64,000 nucleotides of DNA from Aeromonas hydrophila subsp. hydrophila ATCC 7966 (GCF_000014805.1 NC_008570.1:2423001-2487000); one strand, 5' to 3'. Positions 9,097 to 18,939 are shown, counted from the stretch's first letter. Translations and numbers: made by a program. The notes: generated by a model not told the origin, from the letters alone.

Positions 9097-9465
9097 TCAG
9101 AGTTCGTGGGCGTGGAATCCCTTGCGATAGCGGGCTTCGCAGCGCGGGCAACGTTGCAGGGTCGGGTCCTGTTCCAGCTGTTCGATGGCCAGCGGCTCCT
9201 CGCAGTCGGAACAGAGGCCATAGAGGCCCAGATCCATCTGACAGAGGGCGGCATCGATGCGCTTGAGGCGAGCCACGCTCTGCTCCACCTTGGGCAAGTC
9301 GAGACGGCTGGTCAGATCAACCAGTTGATCCCGCTCGCAGTGATCCACCTTCTCTGCCCACTCGTCACGCCGACAGGCTTTGAGCTGACCGATCAGCTCT
9401 TCTCTTACTTGCGCCCAGTCAGTCAGCAGGCGATCACGCCACACGGCCAACTGAGCTTGCGTCAT
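9097..9465 (-). CDS. TraR/DksA-type zinc finger protein
   Basis: A 122-aa DksA-like protein: an N-terminal helical region rich in Glu, Asp, Arg and Leu and a C-terminal C4 zinc finger, CSDCEEP...CPRCEARYRKG. The DksA tip-type coiled coil is shorter than in true DksA (151 aa), so binding in the RNA polymerase secondary channel is likely from the family but its effect is unknown. ATG at 9465 is preferred; an in-frame TTG at 9486 would add seven residues. It lies between the solute-binding protein gene and dusC on the same strand, with gaps of about 95 bp on each side, so it may have its own promoter. Confidence 0.88.
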   Translation of the reverse strand: MTQAQLAVWRDRLLTDWAQVREELIGQLKACRRDEWAEKVDHCERDQLVDLTSRLDLPKVEQSVARLKRIDAALCQMDLGLYGLCSDCEEPLAIEQLEQDPTLQRCPRCEARYRKGFHAHEL

Positions 9466-9562
9466 TTCACACACACTAGCCCCCAACAGACGAATTACGA
9501 ATCTGGGGCAGTATAGGGAAGCGACAGGATTATCAAGATGATATGCGTCAAGTAAAGGACGG

Positions 9563-10507
9563 TTAGATCACAGTTTTCGACGCCTGCAGCAAGGCATCCC
9601 GGATGGGATGGGTCTCCTTGAGTACCCGTATTTCCCCAAATAGCCGATCCGCCTCGGGATACTCCCGCTTGAGATAGCTGAACCACTGCTTGATCCGGCT
9701 GGGGTAGTAGTCCGCTTTCTCGCTTGCCAAGTCCTGCTCGGTGTAGCTCACCATCAGTTGCAGCACCTCGGCCCAGCTCATGTGGGCACAGCCGGTCTTC
9801 ATCACGTTGGCCAGATTGGGCAGGGAGATGGCGCCGCGGCCCACCATCAGGGTGTCGCAGCCGGAGACTTGGGCGCAGGCGAGGGCATCCGCATGATCCC
9901 AGATCTCGCCGTTGGCGGTGACGGGAATGGGCAGGGCACGGCGAATGGCGTCCACATACTCCCAGTGGGCCGGCGCCTTGTAGCCTTCGCGCTTGGTGCG
10001 GGCATGCACGGCCAGCTCGTTGGCGCCGCCTTGATGAACGGCATGAGCGTTTTCCAGATAGAGCTCCTTGTCATCGTAACCGAGGCGGATCTTGGCGCTC
10101 ACCGGCAGATGGGCAGGCACCGCTTCGCGCACCGCCTTGACGATGCGATAGATGGTGCCGGGCTCTTTGAGCAACACGGCGCCCCCCTTGCTTTTGTTGA
10201 CCGTGGGGGCAGGGCAGCCGAAGTTGAGATCGATGCCAGGGGAGCCGAGTTCGATGGCCCGCAGCGCGTTTTCGGCCAGCCATTCGGGGTGCTGGCCCAG
10301 CAGTTGTACCCGCACCGGGGTGCCGGCTCGGGTCTTGCCGTCCTGTTTGAGCTCGGGACAGAGGCGATGGAACACCTTGGCCGGCAGCAGCTGATCGACC
10401 ACCCGGATGAATTCGCTGACGCAGAGGTCGTAATCGTTGACGGAGGTGAGCACCTCCCGCATCAAGTGATCCAGCACCCCCTGCATGGGGGCCAAAATTA
10501 CGCGCAT
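9563..10507 (-). CDS. dusC: tRNA-dihydrouridine(16) synthase
   Basis: A flavin enzyme that reduces U16 of tRNA to dihydrouridine. The product is 314 aa with the FMN-binding TIM barrel start MRVILAPMQGVLDHLMRE, the active-site cysteine in DLNFGCPAPTVNKSKGGA (Cys98), and VHARTKREGYKAPAHWEY typical of the DusC branch. GSPGIDLNFGCPAPTVN and IKQWFSYLKREYPEA match the E. coli DusC pattern. The longer frame to 10582 adds 25 residues without homology; ATG at 10507 is preferred. Confidence 0.94.
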   Translation of the reverse strand: MRVILAPMQGVLDHLMREVLTSVNDYDLCVSEFIRVVDQLLPAKVFHRLCPELKQDGKTRAGTPVRVQLLGQHPEWLAENALRAIELGSPGIDLNFGCPAPTVNKSKGGAVLLKEPGTIYRIVKAVREAVPAHLPVSAKIRLGYDDKELYLENAHAVHQGGANELAVHARTKREGYKAPAHWEYVDAIRRALPIPVTANGEIWDHADALACAQVSGCDTLMVGRGAISLPNLANVMKTGCAHMSWAEVLQLMVSYTEQDLASEKADYYPSRIKQWFSYLKREYPEADRLFGEIRVLKETHPIRDALLQASKTVI

Positions 10508-10725
10508 AACCGGTTCCGAAGGGCAAACAGAGAAAAAAGAGCGCAGATTGTAGTGGTAACGGGGCAGGTTGTCAGCCGTCATGCCACGGGAATGGGCAGG
10601 TTAAGGCCATGACTGGCGCGCAAGCCCCGCGATCCGGGGCATCAGTTGCCGTGCTAATGGGAATCGTTGTCAACATGGGGGCGGATCCTGTTAGGATGGC
10701 GCAAGGGCATGCAAGAGGGGCTGCG

Positions 10726-11103
10726 ATGAAACGTTGGTGTTTGATGGGGTTGGGTTGGCTGGCATTTGTGACCGGCATCATCGGCATAGTGCTGCCCCTG
10801 CTGCCGACCACGCCCTTCATGCTGCTGGCGGCGGCCCTGTTTGCCCGCTCGTCACCCCGTTTTCACCGCTGGCTGCTGGCCCATCCCTGGTTCGGGCCGC
10901 CCATTGCCGACTGGCAGCAGTATCGCGGCATTCGCCGCCATGCGCGGCGGCGTGCCATCCTCTTCATTCTGCTCTCCTTCTCGGTGTCGCTGGCGGTGGT
11001 CCCCCTGCTGTGGGTCAGGCTGCTGCTCATTGCCATAATGGTGATCCTGCTCACCTGGTTAATGCGTCTGCCGGTGCTGGAGCCAGTTGCAATGGAGAAG
11101 TGA
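10726..11103 (+). CDS. ybaN: YbaN/DUF454 inner membrane protein
   Basis: A 125-aa membrane protein with three or four hydrophobic segments (about residues 5-42, 80-118), carrying the family pattern [49 protein letters not shown]. Function of DUF454 is unknown. The gene precedes apt as in E. coli (priC-ybaN-apt); priC is absent here. The ORF extends upstream to 10609 but ATG 10726 begins exactly at the conserved start. Confidence 0.88.
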
Positions 11104-11140
11104 AGTCCCTAAGCTATTGCGGCAATAATGCTATGGAGTC

Positions 11141-11173
11141 GGCCTGTCATTTTTGCGTGACGGGCCTTTTTAT
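11141..11173 (+). terminator. hairpin with T-run between ybaN and apt
   Basis: A 9-bp stem with one G-T pair (GGCCTGTCA/TGACGGGCC), loop TTTTTGCG, followed by TTTTTA. It may terminate ybaN or act as an attenuator in the apt leader; the sequence does not decide. Confidence 0.7.
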
Positions 11174-11234
11174 TTCCCGCTGGCGGGAAGCTGAGAGAAA
11201 CGACCATCTGCGTCGAAAAACAAACGGTCACACC

Positions 11235-11780
11235 ATGAATCCGGAAACCCTGAAATTTATCGAAGCGAGCATCAAGACCATTCCCGACTATCCGAAGCCG
11301 GGCATCCTGTTTCGCGACATCACCAGCCTGATCGAGAATGCCGACGCCTTCAAGGCCACCATTGATCTGCTGGCCAATCACTATCGTGATCAAGGGATCA
11401 CCAAGATTGTCGGTACCGAAGCGCGCGGCTTCATCTTCGGCGCGCCGGTTGCCTACGCCATGGGTCTGGGCTTCGTGCCGGTTCGCAAGCCGGGCAAGCT
11501 GCCCCGCGCCGTCATCGAAGAGTCCTATGCCCTCGAATACGGCACCGATACCCTGCAACTGCACACCGACGCCATCGTGCCCGGTGACAAGGTGCTGGTC
11601 GTGGACGATCTGCTGGCCACCGGCGGCACCGTCGATGCCACCGTCAAGCTCATTCGCCGCGCTGGCGGTGAAGTGGTGGATGCCGCCTTCATCATCTCCC
11701 TGCCGTCCCTCGGTGGTGATGCCCGCCTGACTGCCGCCGGCGTCAAGGTGGTTTCTCTGGTCGAACTGCCGGGCGAATAA
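11235..11780 (+). CDS. apt: adenine phosphoribosyltransferase
   Basis: Salvages adenine to AMP with PRPP in the cytoplasm. The product is 181 aa, full family length, with the substrate loop [14 protein letters not shown], the flexible loop [20 protein letters not shown], and the PRPP-binding motif [13 protein letters not shown] around residues 117-129. ATG at 11235 is preferred over the long ORF extension. The next gene, dnaX, is on the same strand after 182 bp, the order found in E. coli. Confidence 0.97.
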
Positions 11781-11962
11781 GCCCTCAGTCTCACCGAGCA
11801 GGCAGGTCTCGTCAGCCTTGCCTGCGTCCAGACCGGTGCCCGTACGGGCATCGGTTTGAAATTCAAGCGATCCCTCCCGCCCTGGCCGATAGCCGATACA
11901 GCCCGCCCCGCATTTGTGTTAGCATCCAGCCTCAATGCCTTGTCATCCCTGCATCGAGATCT

Positions 11963-14512
11963 ATGAGCTATCAGGTTCTGGCGCGTAAATGGCGCCCCCA
12001 TACGTTTGAACAAGTGGTAGGCCAGCATCATGTGCTGACCGCCTTGACCAACGCCCTGGATCAGGGACGGCTGCATCACGCCTATCTGCTGAGCGGCACC
12101 CGCGGGGTCGGCAAGACCACCATCGCCCGCATCCTGGCCAAGAGCCTCAACTGCGAGCAGGGGATCAGCAGCCACCCGTGCGGGGTGTGCGACACCTGCC
12201 GCGAGATCGATCAGGGCAACTTTGTCGACCTGCTGGAGATCGATGCTGCGTCGCGCACCAAGGTGGAAGATACCCGCGAACTGCTCGACAACGTGCAGTA
12301 CCGGCCGGCCCGTGGCCGCTTCAAGGTCTATCTCATCGATGAAGTGCACATGTTGTCGCGCCACAGCTTCAACGCCCTGCTGAAAACCCTGGAAGAGCCG
12401 CCCCCCTATGTGAAGTTCCTGCTGGCCACCACGGATCCGCAGAAGCTGCCGATCACCATCCTCTCGCGCTGCCTGCAGTTTCATCTGAAGAGTCTGGATC
12501 AGACCCAGATCGCCAAGCAGCTCGAATGGGTGCTGGATCAGGAGGGCCAACCCTTTGAGCCGCGCGCCCTGCTGGCGCTGGCCAAGGCGGCTGACGGCAG
12601 CATGCGCGATGCCCTGAGCCTGACCGATCAGGCACTGGCTCACGGCAATGGCAGCGTGCGCCTCGACAGCGTGCTGGCCATGCTGGGTACGCTCGATCAT
12701 CGCCATCTGCACCAGCTGCTGGAGGCCGTGCTGCGCCAGGATGCGCCGGCCACCATGGCCAAGATCACCGAAATCGCCACCCTGGGCCCCGATTTTGATC
12801 AGCTGCACGCCGAGCTGGAAGGCTTGCTCCATCGTATCGCCATGGCGCAGCTGCTGCCGGCCACCGTGCAGGAGCAGGGGGCGGACGCCGATGCCCTGCT
12901 GCAGCTGGCCCAGGCCATGAGCCCGGAAGAGGTACAGCTCTGCTATCAAATCGTGCTGGGTGGCCGTAAAGACTTGCCCTGGGCCCCCGATGGCCGCACC
13001 GCGCTGGAGATGACCTGCCTGCGGATGCTGGCCTTTTCGCCCCGGCGCGAAGTACTGCACCCCGCCAGTCTGACGGCGCTGCCCCCCGCCATGGGAGGGT
13101 TGGCGACAGAGGCGAGAAGTGGCGCAGCGGCGCCGGGAAAGCCCCAGGGGGCTGAGCCGGCCCCGGCTGCCAGCGCAGCGCCACTGGCTCCGTCAGCGGT
13201 TGCAGCCGCCGCACCTGCAGCGCCCATGGCCCCTGCTGTGATGGCCGAGCCAGCAACTGTCGAGCCAGCTTTGGAGAGACAGGATAACGGCGCCGATCTG
13301 GATCCGCTGTTTGCCGAGCAGGATGAGTTGCTGCGCGAGGCCGAGCAGATGGGTTACGAGGCGGTGACGTTGCCGACCGCGTCCGGCGACCTGCCGGCTG
13401 AGGCGTCTGTAGCTCCCCCTTCAGTGCCTGTCATGGCCGAGCCCGAGCCCGAATCAATCCCGCAGGCCGAGGTTGTGGCCGACACAGATACCGTTCCCTC
13501 GACGGTCTCCAGCATGCAAAGCCTGCTTGGCAAGCGCAATCTGCTGCGCAGTCGCTTGCGTAGCGAACCGTCGGCGGCGACCAGCGCTGCGCGCGCAGCT
13601 CCCGCCAAACCAGTGGCAGCCGCCAGATCGGCAACTGTGATACAGCCAGCCGCCACGCCAGCCCCGGCTTTCGAGCCGCAACCGGCGCGAGTTGATGGGC
13701 AAGGACAGGCATCTGCCCGACCAGCCCCGCAGACGGGGTATGACGACTTGCCGCCGCTCGATGCCTATGAAGAGAGCGGCAGCGACTACGAAGAGTATTT
13801 GAGTCAAGGTTTCAGCGATGCGTTCGCCAGCGCTCCTCTGCCGGAGCGGGCTGCCGAGGCTTTGTCGCCAGCGCCTGTCCCCGCGGCCGTGGCACGTCCT
13901 CAGTCAGATGATCTGCCGCCCTGGGATCTGGACGGTAGTGCACCTCGGCAGGTTAGCGCTGCGCCTGTTGCAACACCTGTGCCGGCCCCTCGCGAGGTCG
14001 TTGCCAGCGAGTCGGCGCCTGCCGTCTCGGTCATGGAAACCATCGACTGGGATGAGCTGGAGGGTGACAACCAGCCGCAAGCGGGAGAAGTGGCGGCCAG
14101 ATTGATCCCGTCCTCTCTGCTGAACAGCTGTGGCGATCCCTGGGCCGAGTTGATTGCCCGCACCGGTGTCGGTGGCCGGTTGCGTCAGCTGGCCATCAAC
14201 TCGGTCATGAGCCAGCAGGGGGACAAGGTACTGTTGACCCTCAAACCGGAGCAGCGCCATCTGATCAGCGACAGGGCGCGCGCCGATCTGGCCGAGATCA
14301 TCGGCCCCGAGCTGGGGCAACCGGTGCAGGTGGAGGTCACGCTGGGCAACGTGCCCGAGCAGGAGACGCCGCTGGAGATAGAGCACCGCCTCTATCTCGG
14401 GGTGCGTGAGCAGGTCACCCGGGATCTGGAGCAGGATCCCAACGTGCAATTTTTGCAGCAGCGATTCGGCGCCGTGCTTCACCACGACAGCATAGAGCCG
14501 CTGAGTCGCTGA
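11963..14512 (+). CDS. dnaX: DNA polymerase III subunits tau and gamma
   Basis: Clamp-loader ATPase and organiser of the replisome. The product is 849 aa, longer than in E. coli (643). Walker A GTRGVGKT is at 45-52, zinc cysteines are C64, C73, C76 and C79, the DEVH box is LIDEVHMLS, and the SRC motif is LSRCLQFHLK. From about residue 370 to 690 the linker is unusually long and Ala/Pro-rich, before the C-terminal tau domain (WAELIARTGVGGRLRQLAIN). I see no run of A residues resembling A AAA AAG in the gene, so the E. coli frameshift route to gamma is not apparent. Precedes ybaB. Confidence 0.96.
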   Translation: MSYQVLARKWRPHTFEQVVGQHHVLTALTNALDQGRLHHAYLLSGTRGVGKTTIARILAKSLNCEQGISSHPCGVCDTCREIDQGNFVDLLEIDAASRTKVEDTRELLDNVQYRPARGRFKVYLIDEVHMLSRHSFNALLKTLEEPPPYVKFLLATTDPQKLPITILSRCLQFHLKSLDQTQIAKQLEWVLDQEGQPFEPRALLALAKAADGSMRDALSLTDQALAHGNGSVRLDSVLAMLGTLDHRHLHQLLEAVLRQDAPATMAKITEIATLGPDFDQLHAELEGLLHRIAMAQLLPATVQEQGADADALLQLAQAMSPEEVQLCYQIVLGGRKDLPWAPDGRTALEMTCLRMLAFSPRREVLHPASLTALPPAMGGLATEARSGAAAPGKPQGAEPAPAASAAPLAPSAVAAAAPAAPMAPAVMAEPATVEPALERQDNGADLDPLFAEQDELLREAEQMGYEAVTLPTASGDLPAEASVAPPSVPVMAEPEPESIPQAEVVADTDTVPSTVSSMQSLLGKRNLLRSRLRSEPSAATSAARAAPAKPVAAARSATVIQPAATPAPAFEPQPARVDGQGQASARPAPQTGYDDLPPLDAYEESGSDYEEYLSQGFSDAFASAPLPERAAEALSPAPVPAAVARPQSDDLPPWDLDGSAPRQVSAAPVATPVPAPREVVASESAPAVSVMETIDWDELEGDNQPQAGEVAARLIPSSLLNSCGDPWAELIARTGVGGRLRQLAINSVMSQQGDKVLLTLKPEQRHLISDRARADLAEIIGPELGQPVQVEVTLGNVPEQETPLEIEHRLYLGVREQVTRDLEQDPNVQFLQQRFGAVLHHDSIEPLSR

Positions 14513-14627
14513 CAAACACCATGCCGGGCCTGGTGCCCGGTTGAAAAATGGTTTGGCTGTCCCCACTTAGGACGGGTAAACCCACGGCCCGGCGCTGGAT
14601 GCCGGATTTCAAGACGAGAGACGACAT

Positions 14628-14957
14628 ATGTTTGGTAAAGGTGGAATGGGGAACCTGATGAAACAGGCCCAACAGATGCAAGAGCGCATGCAGAAGATGC
14701 AAGAGCAGCTTGCCCAGATGGAAGTGGTCGGTGAAGCCGGCGCTGGCATGGTCAAGGTCACCATGGCCGGCAGCCACAGCGTGCGCCGCATCGAGATCGA
14801 CCCGAGCCTGATGGAAGATGACAAAGAGATGCTGGAAGATCTGGTGGCCGCTGCCGTCAACGATGCCGTGCGTCGCGTGGAAGAGCAGAACAAGAGCAAG
14901 ATGGGCGAACTGACCGGCGGCATGCAACTGCCCCCCGGCTTCAAAATGCCGTTCTAA
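14628..14957 (+). CDS. ybaB: YbaB/EbfC nucleoid-associated protein
   Basis: A 109-aa DNA-binding protein that coats DNA in other bacteria. It starts [29 protein letters not shown], a Met/Gln/Lys-rich helix, followed by the conserved core [30 protein letters not shown] and the C-terminal [12 protein letters not shown] at 14628 has an appropriate GACGAGAGA upstream. It follows dnaX by about 115 bp. A strong terminator comes next, and recR, the usual next gene, is not in this position. Confidence 0.96.
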   Translation: MFGKGGMGNLMKQAQQMQERMQKMQEQLAQMEVVGEAGAGMVKVTMAGSHSVRRIEIDPSLMEDDKEMLEDLVAAAVNDAVRRVEEQNKSKMGELTGGMQLPPGFKMPF

Positions 14958-15015
14958 GCTCGGCCTGGCAAGTGCGCCGTACTGCGTTTTTTGCGCACGA
15001 TGGCGTGACCAGACG

Positions 15016-15053
15016 ACACCGCGGATACAGAGATGTATCCGCGGTGTTTTTTT
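15016..15053 (+). terminator. terminator after ybaB
   Basis: A 14-bp stem ACACCGCGGATACA/TGTATCCGCGGTGT with a short loop and T7. Confidence 0.93.
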
Positions 15054-15142
15054 ATCCGGTTTGCAAGGCGATAGCCGGTCTTGTTTGGTTGCCTGTTGGC
15101 GCGCAACTGTGCAGTGCTAACCCAGCCATGCAGGGGGGAGCA

Positions 15143-16831
15143 TCAAGGAAGGCAGCGTCCCTTCACCCAATAGATGGCTCGGGCATCCTTGTCTACCCTG
15201 GGGTGGCCTGTCGCCAGTAGCCGGTAAGGCTGCTCTGCCAGCAACTGGGCCAGCTGGAAATGCGGGTCATCCTGGTTGATGAGCAGGCTGGTATAGACGG
15301 GGTCCCGGCAGGTCAAAATAGCATCGAGGCGGGTCTTGTTGACATTGGTTATTTGCCAGTTGCCATATACCGATAATAATCCGCGTTCGGTTTCACCAAA
15401 TTGCCAGCCGGCAATATAGGTGTGTTGTTCTATCGGTATTGTAAACAAGAAGTGTTGGGTGTCATCTTTCATATTCTTGGCGGCATCAATGGCGGGGTAG
15501 GCCAGAATAAACGTCAGCATAAACATAATACCGGCTGCGCTGGCCAGCAAGGTTGCGCCGTGTATTTCGCGCCAGCGCCACAACTGTTCTACTGCAAAGA
15601 TAAGTAATATGGCCGCAAATACATGCCGCCAACCCAGCGTACTGATGACCGTGAGCACCTTGTCGGGTATTTCCAGCGGCAACAGCGGCAGATAAAAAGG
15701 GGCCATCAGCAGCGCCAGTGCAAACAGGAACATGAACAAGGTCCAGCCACGGCCATAGCCATTGATCCAGCGAGGCCAGCAGACGCTCAGTTGCCCGATC
15801 ATCAGGGCAAAGACCGGCATCAATGGAAAGAGGTAGAGAGTTCGCTTGGTGGAGGCGATGCTGAGCAGCAGCAGGGTACCCAGCGCCCAGATCAGCAGAA
15901 ACAGGCGGGAGGCGCTCCACTGCTTCTGCCTGAGGGTCTGCCAGCACCAGAGCAGTACCAGGGGCAGCCAGGGCAGGGTGTATTCGGCCAGCCCGCCAAG
16001 GTAAAAGAGGTATTCACCGGGCTTGATGTGACCGAGTTCGGCCGAGCTGCCCGTTAACCTGCCCACCTGATTTTGCCAGAACCACTGCTGCCAGAGCGAC
16101 TCCCCCTCAGGATGCTGCCACAGGGCTAGCAGCCAGCCGGCGATGGGGGCGACAAACAGGAGGGTCATACCGAGGTGCTGTATCACGACGCGGCCTCCCT
16201 CCTGGTGTGCAAGATGGCGTTTGAGTGCCGGCAGAAACAGCGCCAGCCAGCCGAAGAAGAGAGTGATGGGGCCGATGGGGCCCTTGACCAGAAAGCAGAA
16301 GGAGAGCCCAAGTCCCGCACACCAGAGCATGTGCTGGCGATCCGCCAGATACCATTCGGCAAATGCCCACATGGTGAAGGCGACGAAAAAGGCGAGGCTG
16401 GTATCGACCCGGATCCAGTGGCTGTTCATGATGAAGCCCTCCATGGTACCCAGGGCGATCACCGACCAGAGGGCGGCAGTGCTGGAGCCCAGTACCCGTC
16501 TGGCCAGCAGGCCGGTGAACAGCAGGGTTGCCATGGCCCACAGAGCTCCCACCAGACGCAGCGCCACCGTGACGCCGAGGTTGTCGTGCAGCAGGGCAAG
16601 AAAGGGAATGGTGAGGATGTAATAGAGGGGCGGCTTTTCGATGAAGCTGCTGCCGCCCAGCGTCGGAATGGCCAGTTCACGGCTGGTGAACATCTCCCAG
16701 GCGATGGCTGCCTCGCGAGGCTCGTCGGGCGTCCACAACTGGTGTCCAAACTGGCCCATCAGGGTGATGGCAAGCACCATCAGCAATAATCCGTACAGAT
16801 GCGTATTCGGGGCTGTGCTAGTGGGCTGCAT
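15143..16831 (-). CDS. GT39-family (ArnT/PMT-type) membrane glycosyltransferase
   Basis: A 562-aa inner membrane protein with about 11 or 12 hydrophobic segments, a GT-C fold with the catalytic-type motif LWTPDEPREAAIAWEM in the first periplasmic loop and GGSSFIEKPPLYYIL. ArnT, which adds 4-amino-4-deoxy-L-arabinose to lipid A from undecaprenyl phosphate, shares both motifs. No arn operon is adjacent, so the sugar and acceptor are unknown. ATG at 16831 has GGGAGG 5 nt upstream, better than the longer frame to 16882. It is transcribed towards the ybaB terminator. Confidence 0.85.
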   Translation of the reverse strand: MQPTSTAPNTHLYGLLLMVLAITLMGQFGHQLWTPDEPREAAIAWEMFTSRELAIPTLGGSSFIEKPPLYYILTIPFLALLHDNLGVTVALRLVGALWAMATLLFTGLLARRVLGSSTAALWSVIALGTMEGFIMNSHWIRVDTSLAFFVAFTMWAFAEWYLADRQHMLWCAGLGLSFCFLVKGPIGPITLFFGWLALFLPALKRHLAHQEGGRVVIQHLGMTLLFVAPIAGWLLALWQHPEGESLWQQWFWQNQVGRLTGSSAELGHIKPGEYLFYLGGLAEYTLPWLPLVLLWCWQTLRQKQWSASRLFLLIWALGTLLLLSIASTKRTLYLFPLMPVFALMIGQLSVCWPRWINGYGRGWTLFMFLFALALLMAPFYLPLLPLEIPDKVLTVISTLGWRHVFAAILLIFAVEQLWRWREIHGATLLASAAGIMFMLTFILAYPAIDAAKNMKDDTQHFLFTIPIEQHTYIAGWQFGETERGLLSVYGNWQITNVNKTRLDAILTCRDPVYTSLLINQDDPHFQLAQLLAEQPYRLLATGHPRVDKDARAIYWVKGRCLP

Positions 16832-17868
16832 GAGGGCCTCCCGGCAGGCAAGACTGCGCTTTGACAACGAACAGACTGACATCCGTGGTCTGAAAATGGG
16901 TCATGGTAATATCCATATTGATAAAGGCCACCACACTAAAATATCGATGTTCAATCTAGTATCACATATTCTGATGGATGCTAATGAACAAGTTGTTACC
17001 AAATATTACTTAAGAGGTTCACCTTTATTATGGTGAGACATTTTGTCTTGTTTGCTACTTGCAACATAAATACATTGATTGCTTCACTTATTCTTTTTAT
17101 CTGTAGTCAGTAATGTGCTTGACGAGCCATGGATAAACATGTCGGCCATATATTGATACCGCTGGCCGCTTCTATGTTTTTATTTTTCATATCGGTTTTC
17201 TGGAGCTCGATATGCGCGACTTCCTGATGGAAGATGAACCTGGTATCGAGGCAATGGCGAAGGTAGGCAGAGCAGATGCATTGTGTTGGGATCTTCGCTT
17301 GACTGGATACGTCAACAGCAAGTGAGGTGATAGCGTCTTTTGGGTGTGCTCATTCTGCAGCCAGATCACCGCCAGCTGATCCACGTTGACCGAGACGTTG
17401 AGGATGCTGGTGGGGACGAAGGTCGAGATGAAGCGCTTCGAGTTGCCGAGAGTACCTTGCTGGTTGCCCGCAGATCTTTGGACAAGTTGCAGCCGATACG
17501 TGCGAATGGCGGAGTGCGTTGCACCGGCGGCAGGCCCAGAATAACTGGGGCAACGGCCCGGCTGGCGGGATGATTTTGTCGCTGCAGTGCAACTTGTCGC
17601 GACAAATGGTGCAAGATGAGAGCTTTTGCGCGCAATTGACCGTGGTACTGGCCTGTTGCCTTGTTGCAGATAAATCCAACATCAGCGACAAAAATCATAT
17701 AAAACATTAACTTGGATTTAAGATTTTCGCTTTCGAAGACGCTTATGTCGTTTCATCATTACTATTTATGGATCAGTTATAAAACCTTTGTTCATTTGAC
17801 TACTTTTCGCGTTTCTCATTGCAGAGTAAGATGCCACTTCAATAAAAATAAGAATTAGGAGTTCGGGT
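16832..17868. other. AT-rich intergenic region without a confident gene
   Basis: About 1 kb, clearly richer in A and T than the flanking genes at both ends, holding upstream regions of the divergent glycosyltransferase and LuxR-type genes. Small candidates do not convince. A 37-codon frame at 17212-17325 (MRDFLMEDEPGIEAMAKV...) has GGAG 6 nt before ATG. An open minus-strand frame runs from about 17690 to 17187 but has no ATG until 17384; it includes SKRFISTFVPTSILNVSV, which looks like a plausible protein segment and may be a decayed gene. No terminator, tRNA or repeat is evident. Confidence 0.6.
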
Positions 17869-18939
17869 GTGAAGGCATTAGTAAAAGAAAGGGTATCGCC
17901 CTATATAAGCCAGTTATATGAGTGCGGTATTAATGATTCTGACATTAAGTTGGTGGTGGATCAGTTCCGCTCCGACGTGTCGGGCAGCTCGTCGCTGTTC
18001 TTGTTGCGTGATGATGACAAGAGTGACGGCATCAAGCTCTTCGCGAGCGGCTTGACCGAGGCCCAGCAGCAGTTCTACGTCCAGCACCATCGCCAGGATG
18101 TGTGGTTCAATCACTATCTGGATAAGGGCTGCCAGGGGATCGTCAGCGCCAACACGCTGTCCAACTCGGCGGGTCTGCTGGCCAGCTTCGGCGCCCAGTT
18201 CGCGGCCGGTGGTGTCTGCCGGGTGAAGGGGCGGGGACTTAGCAGCCTGTGTACCTACCGGGCGGCCACCCAGGATGATTTCAGCGCCCAGGAAATTTCT
18301 TCCCTTGGCGAAGTTTATTCTGGCCTCGCGGCCTGGAGCCAACATTATTGGAACCTGCTGGCCCTGGAAACCCAGAACTATCAGCTGCAACAGCTGGTAA
18401 AAAACCACAATAAACCCAGCGCCATCGTGGATGACAAAGGGCATATTCATTATTCCAATGTGGCCTTCAATCGTATTGCCGACGAGAACGTGGAGCTGCG
18501 GGCAGGCAATGGTATTTTCTCGCTGCAAAATAAGGAGCAGCAACGCCAGTTCAAAGAGATATTGAATGGCTTTGCCTATCTGTTGCCTGGTGCCAGCGCT
18601 TATATGTCCATTCCCCGTCAGCCCAATCTGCGGCCGTTGCTGATCCAGTGCACCCTGATGAGCGGTCTCAACCGCTTCGAGCGGTATGTGGAAGTGGTGC
18701 TGCGGGATCCCGAACACTCCTTCAATCCCGACATTGAAGCACTGGCCAGCCTATATCCGCTCACCATCGGCGAGAAAGAGTTGCTGGTGCTGATGAGCAA
18801 GGGCTACAGCAGCAACGACATCGCCGAGCTGCGCGGCGTCAAGGTGGAAACCGTGCGCTCGACCCTGAAAGGGGTCTTCAAGAAGACCGATTGCCACAGC
18901 CAGAACGAGCTCTTGCTGTTGCTGCAATCCATCTCCTGA
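17869..18939 (+). CDS. LuxR-type transcriptional regulator
   Basis: A 356-aa regulator. The C-terminal LuxR helix-turn-helix is at about residues 290-350 (LYPLTIGEKELLVLMSKGYSSNDIAELRGVKVETVRSTLKGVFKKT). The first 280 residues are an unassigned sensory region, with a central PAS-like stretch (NKPSAIVDDKGHIHYSNVAFNRIA). It lacks an obvious acyl-homoserine-lactone-binding domain. The start is GTG at 17869 with TAGGAG upstream. The adjacent AT-rich region is probably its regulatory region. Target genes are unknown. Confidence 0.87.
   Translation: MKALVKERVSPYISQLYECGINDSDIKLVVDQFRSDVSGSSSLFLLRDDDKSDGIKLFASGLTEAQQQFYVQHHRQDVWFNHYLDKGCQGIVSANTLSNSAGLLASFGAQFAAGGVCRVKGRGLSSLCTYRAATQDDFSAQEISSLGEVYSGLAAWSQHYWNLLALETQNYQLQQLVKNHNKPSAIVDDKGHIHYSNVAFNRIADENVELRAGNGIFSLQNKEQQRQFKEILNGFAYLLPGASAYMSIPRQPNLRPLLIQCTLMSGLNRFERYVEVVLRDPEHSFNPDIEALASLYPLTIGEKELLVLMSKGYSSNDIAELRGVKVETVRSTLKGVFKKTDCHSQNELLLLLQSIS

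Noticed and set aside
17366..17707. Minus-strand 113-codon frame in the AT-rich region, with an ATG near its right end
   Set aside because: A different frame over the same stretch encodes more protein-like sequence, and neither has a ribosome binding site; at most a remnant, so I listed the interval as intergenic.
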